Assembly: GCA_937950315.1 (NCBI GenBank)
Contig: CALFDU010000103.1
Span: 1 to 64,000, forward strand
Length of the DNA stretch: 64,000 bases
Direction: 5' to 3'
Source: an uncultured Saprospiraceae bacterium
GTDB taxonomy: Bacteria > Bacteroidota > Bacteroidia > Chitinophagales > Saprospiraceae
A program made the position numbers and the translations under genes. The notes under the pieces were generated by a model. That model was given only the letters and a program-made list of their open reading frames with translations, was not told the DNA's origin and did no database searches. Shown here in pieces: positions 63,137 to 64,000 of the stretch. Each line of letters starts with the position of its first letter. The first letter of the stretch is position 1.

Positions 63137-64000
63137 TTATTTTGTCCAAGGTTCTTTTAGTACTGCATTGCTGAATACTTTTCCATCAAAAATGCTCAAT
63201 CCTTTCCATGTACCAAACCAGATCTGTCCTTTGTGGTCTTCAGAAATACTTAGGACCCCATTCGTGGTCAGTCCATTTTTTTCTGTGTAGTTGGTAAATG
63301 TTTTTCCATCAAATTTGTACACTCCTACATGTTCTACTGAAAACCAAAGGTTGTCATTTTTGTCTATGCAGAAATTATAAGCCTCTTCTCCTTCAATGAT
63401 TCCATCAAGGGTAAAGTTTGTAAAACGGGTTCCGTCATACCGCGTAACTCCTCCATTATAAGAGCTTATCCAAATGTGCCCATCGCTGTCTTCAATAATA
63501 TCAGCCACATGATTATCTGGTAAACCTTCTGCCATTGTCAGGTGGTTAAACTCGTTTCCGTTGAAGGTTGTAATCCCATAACCATCGGTTATAAACCATA
63601 GTTTTTCATTATTGTCTTGGAATGTTTTAATAATCCTAGTGGTCGCCAACATTGCTCTGGCACCTGAAATATTGGCTCTAGGAACAGGAAAATGTGTGAA
63701 GCTATCATTTTCAAAAATAAAACTTCCACCATTGGTTGAGGCCCAGAGTTTATTCTTTTCATCCATCATCAGATCCCAGATTTCATTGTCCTGTTCGTTT
63801 TCACTTATTGGAAAATGGTGGTAGGATTGACCGTCGTATTTGATTAATCCTTCAGAAGTGCCTAAGTAAATATTTCCATTTTTATCCTCTATAATATCTC
63901 TTACTGCCCCACCAGGGAGATTCTCATTTAACGACACATTAATGAGTTCAGAACCATCGTATTTAATAATTCCATTTCCATTGGTGCCAAACCAGTAATT
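63137..64000 (-). CDS. Two-component regulator propeller protein (5' end outside the window)
   Basis: The minus-strand frame stays open to the right window edge, adding about 21 residues (NYWFGTNGNGIIKYDGSELI) to the 266 visible after the GTG. It is made of ~40-residue Reg_prop beta-propeller repeats: DIIEDKNGNIYLGTSEGLIK, LMMDEKNKLWASTNGGSF, DIIEDSDGHIWISSYNGGVT, FCIDKNDNLWFSVEHVGVYK and SISEDHKGQIWFGTWKGLSI. Repeats like these form the sensor part of hybrid two-component proteins. This gene ends after the repeats (VLKEPWTK) with no histidine kinase, so it may be a secreted propeller only. Confidence 0.78.
   Translation of the reverse strand, partial: NYWFGTNGNGIIKYDGSELINVSLNENLPGGAVRDIIEDKNGNIYLGTSEGLIKYDGQSYHHFPISENEQDNEIWDLMMDEKNKLWASTNGGSFIFENDSFTHFPVPRANISGARAMLATTRIIKTFQDNNEKLWFITDGYGITTFNGNEFNHLTMAEGLPDNHVADIIEDSDGHIWISSYNGGVTRYDGTRFTNFTLDGIIEGEEAYNFCIDKNDNLWFSVEHVGVYKFDGKTFTNYTEKNGLTTNGVLSISEDHKGQIWFGTWKGLSIFDGKVFSNAVLKEPWTK

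Noticed and set aside
1-64000. tRNA, rRNA, insertion sequences and riboswitches
   Set aside because: None could be recognised by reading. No transposase-like frame or paired terminal repeats were found. A tRNA or covariance-model scan would be needed to exclude small RNAs.

Overview
The window looks like chromosomal DNA of a low-GC marine-type Bacteroidota, most likely near the Saprospirales/Cytophaga-like lineages. The evidence is a caa3-type oxidase operon with two adjacent subunit III genes, a type IX secretion (T9SS) protein PorQ, three proteins ending in T9SS sorting domains, many SusC-less outer-membrane barrels, TTG/TAnnTTTG-type promoters and an almost complete lack of Shine-Dalgarno sites. 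The lineage is an inference from gene content; no rRNA or tRNA gene was seen.

1-7.4 kb is a respiratory operon: CoxB (5' end outside the window, unusually fused to an OmpA domain), CoxA, heme O synthase, two subunit III proteins (one with a histidine-rich insert), subunit IV and a terminator, then a SCO1-like protein without its copper cysteines, a DUF420/CtaM-type membrane protein and a small CxxC membrane protein with its own near-leaderless promoter. 7.4-9.1 kb holds a MORN-repeat lipoprotein and PorQ.

9.2-15.5 kb is the most unusual block. It has an OmpA-like membrane protein, a membrane-anchored stalk protein, a protein with two P (proprotein-convertase) domains, a histone-H1-like Lys/Ala protein and a composite H1-like/stalk protein. 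Three of the five end in the same ~80-residue helix-hairpin-helix tail. It reads as a membrane-to-nucleoid (chromatin-like) gene set.

15.6-30.2 kb is mainly housekeeping and regulation: release factor 3; a sigma factor with a transmembrane/beta-barrel partner and an SdrB-like lipoprotein; an M15-like peptidase with DUF1853; an mfd operon with two bacterial-PH proteins; a 51-residue membrane protein; a mevalonate-kinase-like GHMP kinase; and an alginate-lyase-family protein.

30.4-41.6 kb holds two giant divergent secreted proteins built of internal repeats: 2027 residues with three beta-propellers and two spondin domains, and 1417 residues with a DM13 domain and ten repeats. Both carry T9SS tails.

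41.8-48.8 kb is a signalling locus. It contains a sigma factor with a membrane partner, then a decayed TPR gene carrying two in-frame TAA codons. That gene is joined by deletion to the last part of a MotA/TolQ/ExbB-like gene, followed by an intact PP2C-SPOR phosphatase and a Ser/Thr kinase. 48.9-64 kb is a mix of envelope proteins, an MBOAT acyltransferase pair, a SET-domain protein, an ArsC/LMW-phosphatase operon, OmpA and barrel proteins, an AraC regulator next to a duplicated cupredoxin-like secreted protein, a beta-helix T9SS protein, and a two-component-type propeller gene cut by the window end.
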